Shown: one piece after another, positions 10,840 through 21,640 of the stretch
Layout: each line of letters opens with the position of its first letter
Numbering within the stretch: the stretch's first letter is position 1
Assembly: GCA_017893485.1 (NCBI GenBank)
Contig: CM030366.1
Coordinates: forward strand, 203,945,455-204,009,454
DNA from: Hemerocallis citrina
Taxonomy: Eukaryota > Streptophyta > Magnoliopsida > Asparagales > Asphodelaceae
DNA: 64,000 bases
Direction: 5' to 3'
Position numbers and translations under genes: made by a program
The notes under the pieces: generated by a model
What the model was told of the DNA's origin: nothing
Seen by the model: only the letters and a program-made list of their open reading frames with translations
Databases searched by the model: none

Positions 10840-11522
10840 TGTTTTTCTTGAGAAAGAAATGGAGATACACCGCCATAATATCATGCTGGGTGCCTCGGCA
10901 TCTTCCTCGGTCGGGTCGGCAAACGGAGGGGGTTTCCTCTTCGAGGCTGCTATTGTAGCGTATGCGACCAGATGACGCCCAGAGCTCCGTGGCTGGGGAG
11001 TCGACCGTGGCTGAGTTTAAGGACCATTATAACAAGGAGAGGGATTTTAGTCGCTCGTTCGGAGTAGTCCCGTTCTTCCAGTTTGAGATGAGTGGAGTGG
11101 TCCTGTAACGGTCTTTGTTTGTTTTCTTAGGATGAGAAATAAAACGGTACAAATAAAGAATCCTGTTCCTTCTTTGCTTCGGCTAGTGGTGTAGTGGACG
11201 ATGGTGGTTACAAGGAGAGCCCCCCGACCCGCGAGGGATCGAAGTGGGGCCTTAGGGAGAGTCCCCAGCTTGGATTCGGTTGGAGCCTACCGAGGCGCTG
11301 GGGACGATACCGGAGTGAGGACTCAGGCGCCGATTTCATTATCTGGCGTTTAGGGTTTCAGCAAAAAGAGATCTCTTTCGTATAAGATACGGAGGGCCGC
11401 TAAGACGGTCCTGTACACATGAGTGTTTACACAAAAAACCTGTTTACATTAAGCCAGGCTAGAGCCTATGTTTGTCCTTCGAGGAGTTTCATCCGGCACC
11501 CGGCTTTGACTGGGGCCTTCTC
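10840..11522. other. Non-coding remnant where pol should be
   Basis: Between the end of the antisense gene and the protease stop there is no RT, RNase H or integrase similarity on either strand. This marks the internal loss that makes the element non-autonomous. Confidence 0.55.
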
Positions 11523-12311
11523 CTACTTGGTGACAGATTTGGAAGCAGGGTCGTCCCTCTCAGGCTTGAACTTGACGGCGTCGAGGGAGAACACACCTCC
11601 CCCAACGGTGGTCATGTAGCACGATCGCGCTGCCTCTTGGCTACCTCGGACAGTGCCGACCCCTTGCGGGGTGGGAAATTTGAGTTTCAGATGGTAAGCC
11701 GAGGGCACCGCTTGGAGGGAGCATAGTCCGGGTCGGCCGAGTATGGCGTTGTAAGCCGCCTTGACGTTGACCACCATGAAGTCCATGGACTCGGTCCTTT
11801 TGACAGGAGCCGATCCTGCGGTAACGTCGAGGGTGACAATCCCTTCTATCACGACAGGGACGCCGGAGAACCCATGCAAGGTGTATCCGGCCGGCTTGAG
11901 CCTGCCTCTAGGTAGCTTGAGATTCTCGAATGCTTCGAGGAAAAGGATATTAACCGAGCTGCCGTTGTCGACGAGGACTCGGCGAACTTCACAATTAGCC
12001 ATGTGGAGACAAATGACGAGGGCATCGCAGTGGGGTAGGCGGACGCCCTCGAGGTCCTCTCCTGAGAAGGAGACCGGCATCGGTTGTATCTTGGGCGAGG
12101 AATTGTTGCGGACAGCATTCACTTCCCGGATGAAGGCTTTTCGGGAAGTATTTGAATTTCCTCCCATTGGCCCTCCGTGGACACAATGCAAGATGAAGGG
12201 CGTATCCGCGGCTCCCTCGGAGTCGGGATCCTGACCTTGGATGCGGTTCGGAGTAGGGTTCGGAGGCGAGGTCCTCCGGTTCCTAATGTCTCGCCGATCC
12301 CGTGGGACTTC
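11523..12311 (-). pseudogene. Tat-element aspartic protease region
   Basis: The minus-strand frame continues gag after one TGA codon (12312-12314). It reads RRVLVDNGSSVNILF, the active-site loop of Tat-type retropepsins (D-x-G-S-S form), then a second hydrophobic strand and AYNAILGRPGL, the conserved ILGR flap/C-terminal motif. The protein stops at 11523, before any RT. The stop between gag and protease reads TGA where CGA would keep the frame, so it may be decay; programmed readthrough is less likely. Confidence 0.8.
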
Positions 12312-13744
12312 TCAGGTGAATTCTCGGAGGTACCCCCGGGAGATGAGCTCCACAATCTCGTCTTTCAGGGCTCGGCACTGGTCGGTTTCGTGCCCGTGAT
12401 CTCTGTGGAAGCGATAGTAGAAGCGCTGGTCTCGGTTCTTGCCGTTGTTAGGCCGGGGGGGTAGTCGAACAATGCCTTTGTCTTCGATTTCTAAGAGGAT
12501 GGCAGATACGTTATGTGTCAAGGGAGTGTACCTCTCGAAGCGGGGGACCGGCGGGACCTTCTTCAAGGCCCCCGCGTCCCTTGGAGCTTTCTTTGATGGT
12601 TCGACCTCTTCGACCTTCCGCTTTCCCTTCCCGATGGCCTCCTTGGTATCTTCGGGGTTAAGGGCCTCTTCCGCCCTAATGTATTTCTCGACCCTGTTGA
12701 GGAGGTCGGGAAAGTCGACGGGGGGTTTCTTCGCCAGAGAAGCCTTCAGCTGTCCATGACGGACGTTGTGCCGAAATGCCGCAGAGGCGACGCCCGGATC
12801 GAGGGAGGAGACCGATCTTGCCTCTGCGGTAAACCTCCGGACGAACACTCTGAGTGACTCGCCTTCTATCTGTCGGAGCCCCCGTAATGAGGTGCTGGTC
12901 CTTTCGGCCTTCCGGCTAGTGACAAAGTGGGCAAGAAAATTGCCCTCTAGTTGGTCGAAGGAGTAAATGGAGCCGGGGGCGAGCTTCGAGAACCATTCAC
13001 GAGCCGGGCCCCGAAGGGTGGCCGGGAAGGCTCGGCACAGCAGGGGATCTGAGGCGCTGTGAATCATCATGAGGGTTTTGAAGCCCTCCATGTGATCAGC
13101 AGGATCTCCCTCGCCGTCGTAGGTCTCGAATTGAGGGGGTCGGAAGTTCCTGGGTATTTCTGCCTGGAGGATGGGGGCGGAAAAGGGAGGGCGGATAGGT
13201 CTGTACCCCTGAGCCGCTCTTTGGCCGCCGTCCCCTATGTGATCGAGGCGATCTTCCATTTCTTGGAGGCGCCTTAGGAGTATGTCATCGTCCTCTGGCT
13301 GGATTGTTGATGGTCGGGACACGCTGGCCTCGGTGTCCGACCTGGTTTGGGAATGGAGGGTTCTCCCCTGGGGGCCCGTCGGAGAGCCCCAAGAATTTCT
13401 CTTCGGAAGTCCTGGAACTCCTTCTGAGTGACGGGGGCTCCCTCGACCCTGTTCGGTTGGCCTGAAGGTTGCCTTCCGATGCGGCTGAGTGCGGGCCTCC
13501 GTCTCTCGGGCGGTGGTCGTGGATGGTTCGGGGCCGGGTTGGAAGCGGCCCTTCCCCTGCTGCGGGTGATTTGACGGTTGACGATTATTCCTCGTAGGTC
13601 GGGCTGGACTGTACGGGTGGCGCTTCGCCGGGATCCCTGATGGGAATCTCCGTGCCTTGATGCGCGTGGCCCGGCATTGGTATTTGGTGGGGGTGTGTCC
13701 CGTCGGTTGACGGAGGACGCGGCCCCCTGGCCTCTGGAGGCCAT
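12312..13744 (-). pseudogene. Tat-element gag
   Basis: The capsid-like retrotransposon gag domain is clear: residues around DHMEGFKTLM, LRGPAREWFSKL, LEGNFLAHFVTSRK and EGESLRVFVRRF. It is followed by a Lys/Glu linker and a zinc-knuckle-like C-terminus (FHRDHGHETDQCRALK) in which the first Cys is Tyr. The likely start is MASRGQG at 13744, in a different frame from the main ORF (12312-13871), so a frameshift lies near 13300. Ends at a TGA shared with the protease junction. Confidence 0.82.
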
Positions 13745-13805
13745 GGGAGTTCGGCTGTCGAGGTCGCTCGATGGTCGGGCTCGGGTCGGCTTCTGAAGCA
13801 GTTTC

Positions 13806-13821
13806 CCACAGACGGCGCCAG
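13806..13821 (-). other. Primer binding site of the Tat element
   Basis: The minus strand reads TGGCGCCGTCTGTGGG, the primer-site form common in Tat-lineage elements. It lies between gag and the right LTR remnant, which fixes the element's orientation. Exact borders are read from the motif. Confidence 0.65.
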
Positions 13822-13823
13822 AG

Positions 13824-14037
13824 AGGGGGGACGGCCCATGGGGCTGTCACGGATCGGAGACCGAGGACCACTGAGGCTCGTCGGATACGAGCAGGCCGGT
13901 TCTGTGGGGGTGCACTTGAGGTTCGGCGCCGACCCTGTAATGGTTCGAAGCCGGACTAAATTGCTATTTTTACCTTTCTTGAGAGAGAGTTGTATTGGGC
14001 CCTGGTTGGGCCTCCAGGCCATTTTTACCCTACCACA
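13824..14037 (-). mobile_element. Right (5') LTR remnant of the Tat element
   Basis: From 14037 on the minus strand the sequence starts TGTGGTAGGG, a valid LTR start next to the acccc duplication. Only about 214 bp separate this from the PBS, and the piece does not end like the other LTR (expected ...TCTAACA). An internal LTR deletion is the simplest reading. Confidence 0.5.
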
Positions 14038-14068
14038 ACCCCTTTTCCCCACATATATATATAGAAAA

Positions 14069-14473
14069 GTGAGCCTCATATAGAGTATGAGGAAATTTTC
14101 CTCATACAAAGTGATTATACTCACTTGGTGGGGCCCTTATGGAAGATCCACTCCGTCCATTATGTTTATCGTGGTAATTGATGTATGTGTAGAAAAATTC
14201 AAGTGGTTTGGAGGTTATTCACTCATGCATCATGTGGTTGAAAAATGAACGATTTCAATAGTAATACAAATCGAAGCACAAATTTGACCCACATGATGCA
14301 TGGGTGAATGACCTCTAAACCACTTGATTTTTTCTCAACATACATCCATTAGCATGATAAATATGATGGACGGGGTAGATCTTCCATAAGGGCCCCACCA
14401 AGTGAGTATAATCACTTTGTATGAGGAAAATTTTCTCATACAAATATGATTCTCATACAAATATGAGGCTCAC
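14069..14473. mobile_element. Foldback MITE (family M2)
   Basis: Ends are inverted copies: GTGAGCCTCATAT at the left, ATATGAGGCTCAC at the right. The arms extend well inward (CTTGGTGGGGCCCTTATGGA pairs with TCCATAAGGGCCCCACCAAG). It has no coding capacity. I could not settle the target-site duplication because AT-rich repeats abut both ends. Confidence 0.8.

Positions 14474-14519
<46 letters not shown>
14474..14519. repeat. (AC)n-(AT)n compound microsatellite
   Basis: About 16 AC units pass into AT units. Confidence 0.95.
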
Positions 14520-14520
<1 letters not shown>

Positions 14521-14566
14521 TAATTGCTCATTTACTAAATGAGCAAGTTGCTCATATCCCTTTTAC

Positions 14567-14634
<68 letters not shown>

Positions 14635-14756
14635 GTAAAAGGGATATGAGCAACTTGCTCATTTAGTAAATGAGCAATTGATTATGTGGCATGCATGTGA
14701 TACATTGGACAACTAACCATTTTAAAGATTTTCCAATCACATGCATGCCACATCAT

Positions 14757-14758
<2 letters not shown>
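14520..14758. mobile_element. Two partial M1 MITEs around a (TA)n core, permuted order
   Basis: 14520-14567 is a right M1 half (TTGCTCATTTAC ... CCCTTTTACCC). Then come about 65 bp of (TA)n and, from 14634, a left M1 part (GGGTAAAAGGGATATGAGC) running to CACATCATCAAT at 14758, where another TA tract starts. The order is the reverse of an intact M1 copy, as in a head-to-tail pair that lost its outer halves. Confidence 0.7.
14568..14633. repeat. (TA)n microsatellite
   Basis: Pure AT dinucleotide run between the two M1 halves. Confidence 0.95.

Positions 14759-14806
<48 letters not shown>
14759..14806. repeat. (TA)n microsatellite
   Basis: Pure AT dinucleotide run at the right edge of the M1 part. 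Confidence 0.95.
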
Positions 14807-15564
14807 AAAAAGGGGTATTCATTTGGAAGTAAATCAATGGTCCAGATATAACCTCAAAAAAGACATCCCCCCCCCCCCCCCCAAAAAAACAAAACAACTC
14901 ATTCATTTATTACTCTCTCTCTCTCTCTTCCCCCTCTTTTCTTCTTTTTGATAATTCTCTCTCTTTCTTCTCTTTTTTTTTACCCAGGTATGCCAAGAAA
15001 AAAAGGTGAATGTTTATTTTGGTTATGCAATTTCGGAATTTTTTTTAATTATTTCAAATTTTTTAATTATGCTTTTTTTTTCGGATTATGCTTTCGTAAT
15101 TCAATAACATTCACTTCCATTTAATTATTTTTTAATTACCATATTTCATCTAATTGTAGAATACTTCACTTAGCAATTGTTTTAGATTAGAATGCTCCAC
15201 TGAGTTAATTTTGATTATAATGCTTTTTTATTATGCAATTTCGGATTATTTTTTTAAATATTTGGGCAATTGCTGCTTTTAAATATCGTTGTAAATTCTT
15301 TAATTGACTCGCTTGATAATTTTTATGGACAAATTCATGCTTAACCATATATTTCGGGTTTTAGTAGTTGCAAAATTGTATCTTGACCTGCTTTGCTGCA
15401 ATTTCACTTTACAGATGCATCACAACTAATTTTCTCTTTTAAATTCATACATGGTTAACTACATAAAAAATAAACAAGGGGAAACTAACTCATGCAGTTT
15501 GAGGCATCAACAGAAAATGAATTGCTACTTATGTTAGACTCTAAATCAAAAAAGAAATCTCTTA
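14807..15564. other. AT-rich non-coding stretch
   Basis: Homopolymer runs (C18 at about 14866, CT and T runs) and AT-rich unique sequence; no gene. It may be the body of the Helitron that ends at 16059, but I could not find a Helitron 5' end. Confidence 0.35.
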
Positions 15565-16003
15565 TGCTCAAGTCATATATAGCAAGGAATTTCCGATCCA
15601 CTACTTTTGTAGATTCACGATACTATTTTTGAATCCGAAGCTGCTGACAAATGATCTTGCAATATACAAACCAATAAACATCAAGGTCACTCCGTAATCC
15701 TACTTCAGAGTACATCAATACATCAACATCTACTAGCAAATAAACATCTATATAAATCATTCCTTACTGTTTACATGATTTTTTGCTCAAGTCACACATA
15801 GCAAGGAATTTCCAATCCACTACTTTTGTAGATTCACAGTACTATTTTTGAATTCCGAGCTGCTGACAAATGATCCTGCAATATACAAACCAATAAACAT
15901 CAAGGTCACTCCATAATCCTACTTCAGAGTACATCAATATATTAACGCTTACTAGCAAATAAACATCTATATAAATCATCCCTTACTATTTACATGATTT
16001 TTT
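15565..16003. repeat. Two-copy tandem repeat, 219-bp period
   Basis: 15565-15783 and 15784-16003 are near-identical. Both start TGCTCAAGTCA and contain GCTGCTGACAAATGATC and AAACATCAAGGTCACTCC. They end close to the Helitron-type hairpin, so the duplication may belong to that element. Confidence 0.9.
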
Positions 16004-16024
16004 GTATGTTGTATCGTTCCGAAT

Positions 16025-16059
16025 ACGTGCCGTAGGCACGTGCACACAGGCATACCTAG
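16025..16059 (+). mobile_element. Helitron-like 3' terminus
   Basis: A GC-rich hairpin, ACGTGCC-GTA-GGCACGT (16025-16041), is followed 14 bp later by CTAG (16056-16059) and then T. A hairpin 10-15 bp before a CTRR end and insertion next to T are the hallmarks of Helitron 3' ends. The 5' TC end was not found, so the left border is unknown. Confidence 0.6.
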
Positions 16060-16550
16060 TTTATATATATAACTCAACTCTTGAATCTCAATAACTAGAC
16101 TCAAGCTATGCTATGACCATAATCAATAATTCCTACAAACCCACTTATAATTCTAAGCTCACTCAATTTAGGGATATTAGTAGTGATGCTTTCGGATCGA
16201 ATACGGATTAGATATTGACTATACCAACATCTGTATATGCATTTAAAAAAAAGGATGACATGGATACATATATGACTCGGTAAAAAAATCATATACATAT
16301 CTGTATATTTCATATACTGATATAAAATCGGATACAGTGTATTGAATATGGATACAAATTCGTACATCAATTAATGTTGAAATAAATCCAAAAAAAAAAA
16401 AAAATCGAATATAACAAAGAAAAAAGAAGGGTAATTTAGGAGTAAAAGAAAAATTATGATGATTGTAATTTAATGTAGAATAAGGAGATAAAAGGGTTGA
16501 TGATCATACTTAGGGATATAAAAGTGTTTAAATATTATATGAAGACTGTG

Positions 16551-16606
<56 letters not shown>

Positions 16607-16624
16607 CACATGAAAAGTTAGAAC
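16060..16624. other. AT-rich spacer with TA microsatellite
   Basis: No gene. A (TA)n run occupies about 16554-16598, followed by a few CA units. Confidence 0.5.
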
Positions 16625-17279
16625 TAGCATCCACAATCGTTTACTAAAAAATATGGCAAAATAGCAAATGAGAAATAGCAATTTGACAATCTCTTGCAGT
16701 CGTTTTTTGCTATAATTTTGTCAAATTTTTTTTAAAAGCGGGCGGGACAACACAGCCCCTCTCACATGAATTTATTTATTTATAAAATCTTAATTCTACA
16801 TTAGATTTAGTTAATTCGTAGTAGAATGAGAGTATTAAATTATTAAGTAGATAATTAATTAACATAATTAGTGGTTAATTGGGGTTAGATTAATGTTTAA
16901 TCCCAAAAAGCCACTCCTGGTTCCTTGGAAGCAATTTTTTGCTTAAGACGGGACAACATGTCTCGTTTGAGAATATTTCGATTTTTTTTCTGAGACAGTA
17001 CAACATGTACCGTCCGATAGTTAAAAAAATAAAAAAATAAATATTCAGACAAAACAAAATGTTTCGTTGTTGTTTCATTCGATCCCATTATAAAAAAAAA
17101 TTAGAGAGGGAACAACATGTTCCGTCCCCTATAATTTGAGAATGTTCATTTCGTTTCTCAAATTTGAGAAGTGACTGTAGCGATTTTGCCAAAATATCTC
17201 AAAATATCAAACGACTGCAGACGTCCAATTCTCATAAAATGACAGTTTGGCAAAAATAGCAAACGACTGTGGATACTCT
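16625..17279. mobile_element. MITE (family M3), copy 1
   Basis: The left end TAGCATCCACAATCGTTT and the right end AAACGACTGTGGATACT are inverted copies. The interior holds several copies of a short palindrome (consensus GACGGGACAACATGTCCCGT) at 16947, 16994 and 17105. Non-coding; target duplication not resolved. Confidence 0.7.
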
Positions 17280-17281
17280 AA

Positions 17282-17922
17282 GAGCATCCACTGTCGTTTG
17301 CTATATTTGCCAAAATTCCTATATTTTGAAAAATGTAGGTTTGCTTTGCTATTTTTCTATATTATGGCAAAATCGCTACAGTTCGTTCTAATATTTGAGA
17401 AACAAATTGGCGATTCTTAAAATGATATGGTGTTGTTCCGTCCTTGTTTTTTTTAAAAAATAGGATTGGACGAAACAACTTGTATCGTCCGTGATTTTTT
17501 TTTATAATAATCATACGGTACTTGTTATACCGTAAAAAAAAAACCCGAAAAATACACAGACGAAACATGTTGTCCCGTCTTAAGCAAAAAATGTTTAGAC
17601 GGGACAACATTTCCCGTCCTAGAATCCAGGAGGCATTTTCCATATTATATTCACAATCTACTACTAATTAATCACTACTTAGCATAATTAATTACCTACC
17701 TATTAATAATCTAAATCTACTACTAATTACTAAACTAACTTAATCTACTGTAGTATTAAGATTTTTGTAAAAAAAATTTGAAGTGAGACGGGACATGTTG
17801 TCTCCTCCCCTAAAAAAAAAATAATAAAATTATAACAAAGAACCGGTGCCGCGAAATTCTCAAATTGCTATTTTCATTTATCATTTTACCATATTTTTTA
17901 GCAAACGATTATGGATGATCTA
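17282..17922. mobile_element. MITE (family M3), copy 2
   Basis: It starts GAGCATCCACTGTCGTTTGC and ends GCAAACGATTATGGATGATC, directly after copy 1. The same palindrome recurs at about 17430, 17468, 17559, 17597 and 17785. The two copies lie head to tail with about 2 bp between them. Confidence 0.7.
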
Positions 17923-18013
17923 AAAAGTATTAATGTCAACCCAGGGATCTAATAAATTTTCTTTTAGTTTGTGAAGACGAAAAAAAAAGTCAGGGCTAAG
18001 AAATATTAAAGTC

Positions 18014-18028
18014 AACTGGGTCTAATTA
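18014..18028. repeat. Target-site duplication of LINE-B (left)
   Basis: AACTGGGTCTAATTA is repeated at 21626-21640 directly after the A-tail. Confidence 0.9.
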
Positions 18029-18035
18029 GCTTCAA

Positions 18036-19335
18036 GGGGGTGAGGTTTCAACCGATGGAGAAATCCATCGGGAATTCCTCAACTTCTATAAAAATCTCAT
18101 TGGCTCGAATAAACAACGTACCCTTGAGCTCGATTGGTTCCAACTTTATGGCAACCAATCTCACGATCTTTCCTCTCTCGAAGCTCCTTTCTCTATGGAG
18201 GAGATCCATTCGGCGGTGTTCGCTTTAAAAAGCAACTCAGCCCTAGGTCCTGACGGTTTTCCTGCCTTTTTCTTCCAGAGATTTTGGGATTGGCTCAAGG
18301 ATGATCTCTTCAAATTGTTTCAGGATCTCCATCAGGGTCACTTCTCTTTTGACCGCATTAATTATGCGCACATTGTCCTCATCCCAAAGGTTGCGGGGGC
18401 TCATTTGCTGACCAATTTTAGACCGATCAGTTTGATCAACACATCCTTTAAAATCATTATGAAAGTCCTCTCGACTAGGCTGAGCGCCATCATTTCCCCC
18501 CTCATTGACTCGGCTCAGTCGGGTTTCATCGAGGATTGTTTCATCTTTGATAGTGTGGCCTCAGCTCAGGAAATCATTTCCCATTGTCATAGATCCCGAG
18601 ACGAGGGTATCCTCCTCAAGCTAGACTTTCAAAAACCTTATGACAATGTCAATTGGGAATTCCTTTTGGACATTCTTACCTTCAGGGGTTTTGGCCCCAA
18701 ATGGGTTGCCTGGATTAAATCCAGTCTATACTCCGGCACCTCTGCTATCTATATCAACGGTTCAGAGGGCCATAAATTCAAAGTGAAATGCGGTCTCCGC
18801 CAAGGAGACCCCCTTTCTTCCCTTCTATTATCTCTTGTAGCTGACGTGTTTAGCAAACTTCTCAAGAATGCTTGGAACATTCAAATGATTGAGGGCCTCG
18901 GTTCTTCTCCCCATTTTGAGGGCGTTCTAAACCTCCAATACGCTGATGACACTATTATTTTCTCCAAACCTAACATCCACTCCCTTCGTAACCTGAAATT
19001 GCTCCTTTATTGCTTCGAGATGGCATCAGGTTTATCAATTAATTTCCAAAAATCCTCCGTGCTTTGGCTGAGCGGATCCCCCAATCGCCAGGCAGAGATT
19101 TCCAATTTCTTTGATTGCCCCATCGCCAACTTTCCGATTTCCTACCTTGGCATCCCCCTGAGATGGGGCAAGCTTCTCAGAGCTGACTGGGTTCCACTGA
19201 TTGACAAAGTGGAATCTAGGCTCTCCGTTTGGTCCGGCAAAGTCCTCTCTCGAGGTGGTAGATTAATCCTCATCAATTCGGTCCTCTCAGCCTTGACCCA
19301 ATATATGATGTCGTTTTTTTTTCTTACCCTCCTGG
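18036..19335 (+). pseudogene. LINE-B reverse transcriptase domain
   Basis: The open frame reads all the central RT blocks: ALGPDGFPAFFFQRFW (RT1-2), INYAHIVLIPKV, NFRPISLINTSFKI, DSAQSGFI (here IEDC where RDRF/KDRF is usual), LKLDFQKPYDNVNW (A box), GLRQGDPLSSLL (B box) and LQYADDTIIF (catalytic YADD at 18939-18950). A frameshift in the T-run at about 19312-19322 ends the frame inside FFF. The A-box D and both D of YADD are present, so catalysis was once possible. Confidence 0.88.
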
Positions 19336-20529
19336 GTGATCAAAAGGATCGATCAGATCAGGAGTAATTTTCTCTGGTCGGGATCCTCTGTCTATAATCC
19401 TGGATCACATCTAGCTAATTGGAAAATCATCTGTTCTCCTAAAGATGAAGGGGGTCTCAGCGTTTTGGACCTTAGAGATCATAATATTGCCCTTTTAGGC
19501 AAGTGGCTGTGGAGATTCCACAACCTTAATCACCTCCCTTGGATTCGATGCATCAAAAATTATCGATCCTCTTCCAACTGGTGGGAATTCCCCCCCTCCA
19601 CCTCTCGCCATGCCTTTCCTTTCTGGAAAGGTATTTGGAAAGCGTCTAATGCTTTCCAGTGTAGCATTTCGCGGTTCTGCTTTGACGGAACCACTGTTAG
19701 TTTGTGGTCCGACTTGTGGATCGGTAACATCAAGCTGTCTTCTGCATTCCCTTCTTTATTCTGATTGGCTGCTTTCCCGGCAGCCACGGTCGCAGAGTCT
19801 TTTCTTCTTATTGATAATGTTAGGCACTGAGTGATTCCCTTTATTATCGAGCTCCCCTCTTCGCTCATTGAACCGTTTAATAACCTCTTAAGTCTCCTCA
19901 ATGGCTACACTTGGTTCCCTTTCGAGGGCATCTCGTGGCGCTGGACTGCGTCTGGAGTCTTCACGGTTAAATCTTTTTACCGGTTCCTCAACTCTAGAGG
20001 CACGCGATCATCCTCATCGCATTTCATTTGGGAATCCAGTGTCCCTATTAAAGTAAAAATCAATTCTTGGTTAGCATTCAATAACAAGCTTCTCACTGTT
20101 GAGGTTCTCAACAAAAGAAACCTAGCCTGGGGGCAACTTTGCCCGCTGTGCGATCAATTCCCGAAAGACATCAACCACCTTTTCATTCAATGCTCTTTCA
20201 TTCTCCCCCTTTGGAAGATTAGTACTTTAGCATGGAATACGGGGGTGATTCCCCTCCTATTAACCTCTGTTTGGTCTTTTACGCCTTCGAACAGTATGTT
20301 TCGAAGTGCGTGGATATTAGCTACTCACACCATCATCTGGATTATATGGAAGGAAATAAACTGTAGGTTATTCCGTCATCGACGCAACTCGATTGTGGCT
20401 ATTATCGACGAATTCTTATTCCTTTTCAATCTCTGGGCTTCAAGCCCAGTTTTCAAAGAGAACGCCTCTCTGGCTAGTCAAAAACTGCTTCAGTCTTTTA
20501 ATTGTCTCAAAAATCTTCAAGCTTTATAG
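19336..20529 (+). pseudogene. LINE-B ORF2 C-terminal half with zf-RVT
   Basis: After the frameshift the protein continues IKRIDQIRSNFLW, LGKWLWRF and SLWSDLWIGNIKL. A TGA stop follows at about 19762. It then resumes with FIWRWTASGVFTVKSFY and the zf-RVT motif (LCPLCDQ ... HLFIQCSF) and ends at 20529. The TGA sits exactly where LINE-C has TAA, so the stop codon position is shared between copies. Confidence 0.85.
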
Positions 20530-21625
20530 TAGTTCTTCAACTTTTGCTCTTTTCTTACATGCTTTCTATCTTTCTCTTTTTGTGCATTGCAGGGTTGATA
20601 GCGGGCTGATTTTGGCTGTCTTAGCAGACTTTTTGGACGGCTGACCTCCAGCCGTATCTTTCTCTTTTTGTCCCTACGGGCTTTTGTGTTTTTTGTTGGC
20701 GTGGGAGATGTTTACCTGACTTTGGTTGTGCTTGTTGCTTATGTTCCGACTGCTCTTTTGGAACTGTTTTGTATAGCTTAGTTGGGTTTCTATTTCTCAC
20801 TTCTGCTTTCTCTTCTACTTATTATGCCTGGAGCTTATTATGAATTGCTATCTAGTGATGTTTATCTGTAATCTGCTTTATGATCTCTAACTGGCTGTCC
20901 TGACTTTTACTGTCTGGTTCTCTGGCTGCTGTTGGTGCGGCACTAGTAGCATGGTTTGTTCTTCCTTTGCGCGTCATCTTTGTGCTGATCAGTGACGCTT
21001 TTATTCTCTGGGTGTTACCCTTGGGAATTTGCTGTATTATGAGTTTGGTATTGGTGTCCCTCTTGTGATAGGGGATTCTTTTAGCTGCTGTCTTTCTTTG
21101 TGGCTCATCTGTGTGTGTGTATGAAGGTTGCTATTGTGATTCTTAATCTCTCTTTTCTCTTCCTGGGGACTCTTTTCCGAATCCCGTACCTTACCCATCA
21201 TCTCTTCTCAGTTGGCTTTAGTGCCTGCTTTGTTCCTTGCCTAGCTGTTTAGCTATACTGGGCTGTGTTTTTAGTCTGCTGTTTCGGTTGGATGTCGACA
21301 GCCTTTTTGGTTGTTGTGGAGCATCTTTGATCGCCCGGACGCCGTGCGCCTTCCTTCCGACCGCAGCCTTAAGCATGCTTCTTCATTGAGCAGCTAGAGG
21401 TGATCGGAGCTGTTGCGGTCGTGTCCCTGCTGCATGTTTCTCTTCATCCTTGTTTATCTAATTGTATTTCCTGCTTTAATCAAGCGTAGTCTTCGGTTGG
21501 CTGTATCTAGACATTTCATTATTGTTTTTTGTTTTACCTCTGGTAAAATCCTTTATGTAAACTATTGATTATTAATTCGATTGTCTGGCTGGAGTCGTTG
21601 GACTCTATCCGTTTCATCAAAAAAA
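20530..21625 (+). other. LINE-B 3' UTR and A-tail
   Basis: T/G-rich sequence without ORFs, similar in composition and end to the LINE-C 3' UTR. The final CTATCCG..TTCATC-A(n) tail is common to LINE-B, C and D. Confidence 0.8.
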
Positions 21626-21640
21626 AACTGGGTCTAATTA

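Larger units (their letters stand above)
6562..14037 (-). mobile_element. Ty3/gypsy Tat-type element: gag-protease plus antisense gene, no pol
   Basis: It is bounded by TGTTAGACCC on the left and TACCACA on the right, with the 5-bp duplication acccc (6557-6561, 14038-14042); removing it restores the M1 MITE end. Read on the minus strand the order is LTR remnant, PBS, gag, protease, then directly the antisense gene and the far LTR. RT, RNase H and integrase are missing between about 11520 and 10840. Antisense extra ORFs near the 3' LTR are known in the Tat/Ogre lineage. The two ends do not show matching LTRs by eye, so the right LTR looks internally deleted. Confidence 0.75.
18029..21625 (+). 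mobile_element. LINE-B: 5'-truncated L1-type LINE
   Basis: Flanked by a 15-bp target duplication (18014-18028, 21626-21640). It has a 3' A-tail after CTCTATCCGTTTCATC. It begins just upstream of the RT domain, so EN and ORF1 are missing. ORF2 continues through RT, the connecting region and zf-RVT to 20529, and a ~1.1-kb 3' UTR follows. It belongs to the same family as LINE-C and LINE-D, shown by near-identical ORF2 blocks and 3' tail. Confidence 0.92.

Noticed and set aside
14421..14951. Frames encoding runs of Thr-His or Tyr-Ile (also 39565-39960)
   Set aside because: Translations of AC and TA microsatellites.
16890..17643. Minus-strand frames of 60-93 codons
   Set aside because: They lie in the M3 MITEs and follow the repeated palindromes, with no domain content.
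16947..17807. CRISPR-like array of short repeats
   Set aside because: Irregular spacing, imperfect palindromes and a plant nuclear context; these are MITE-internal dyads.
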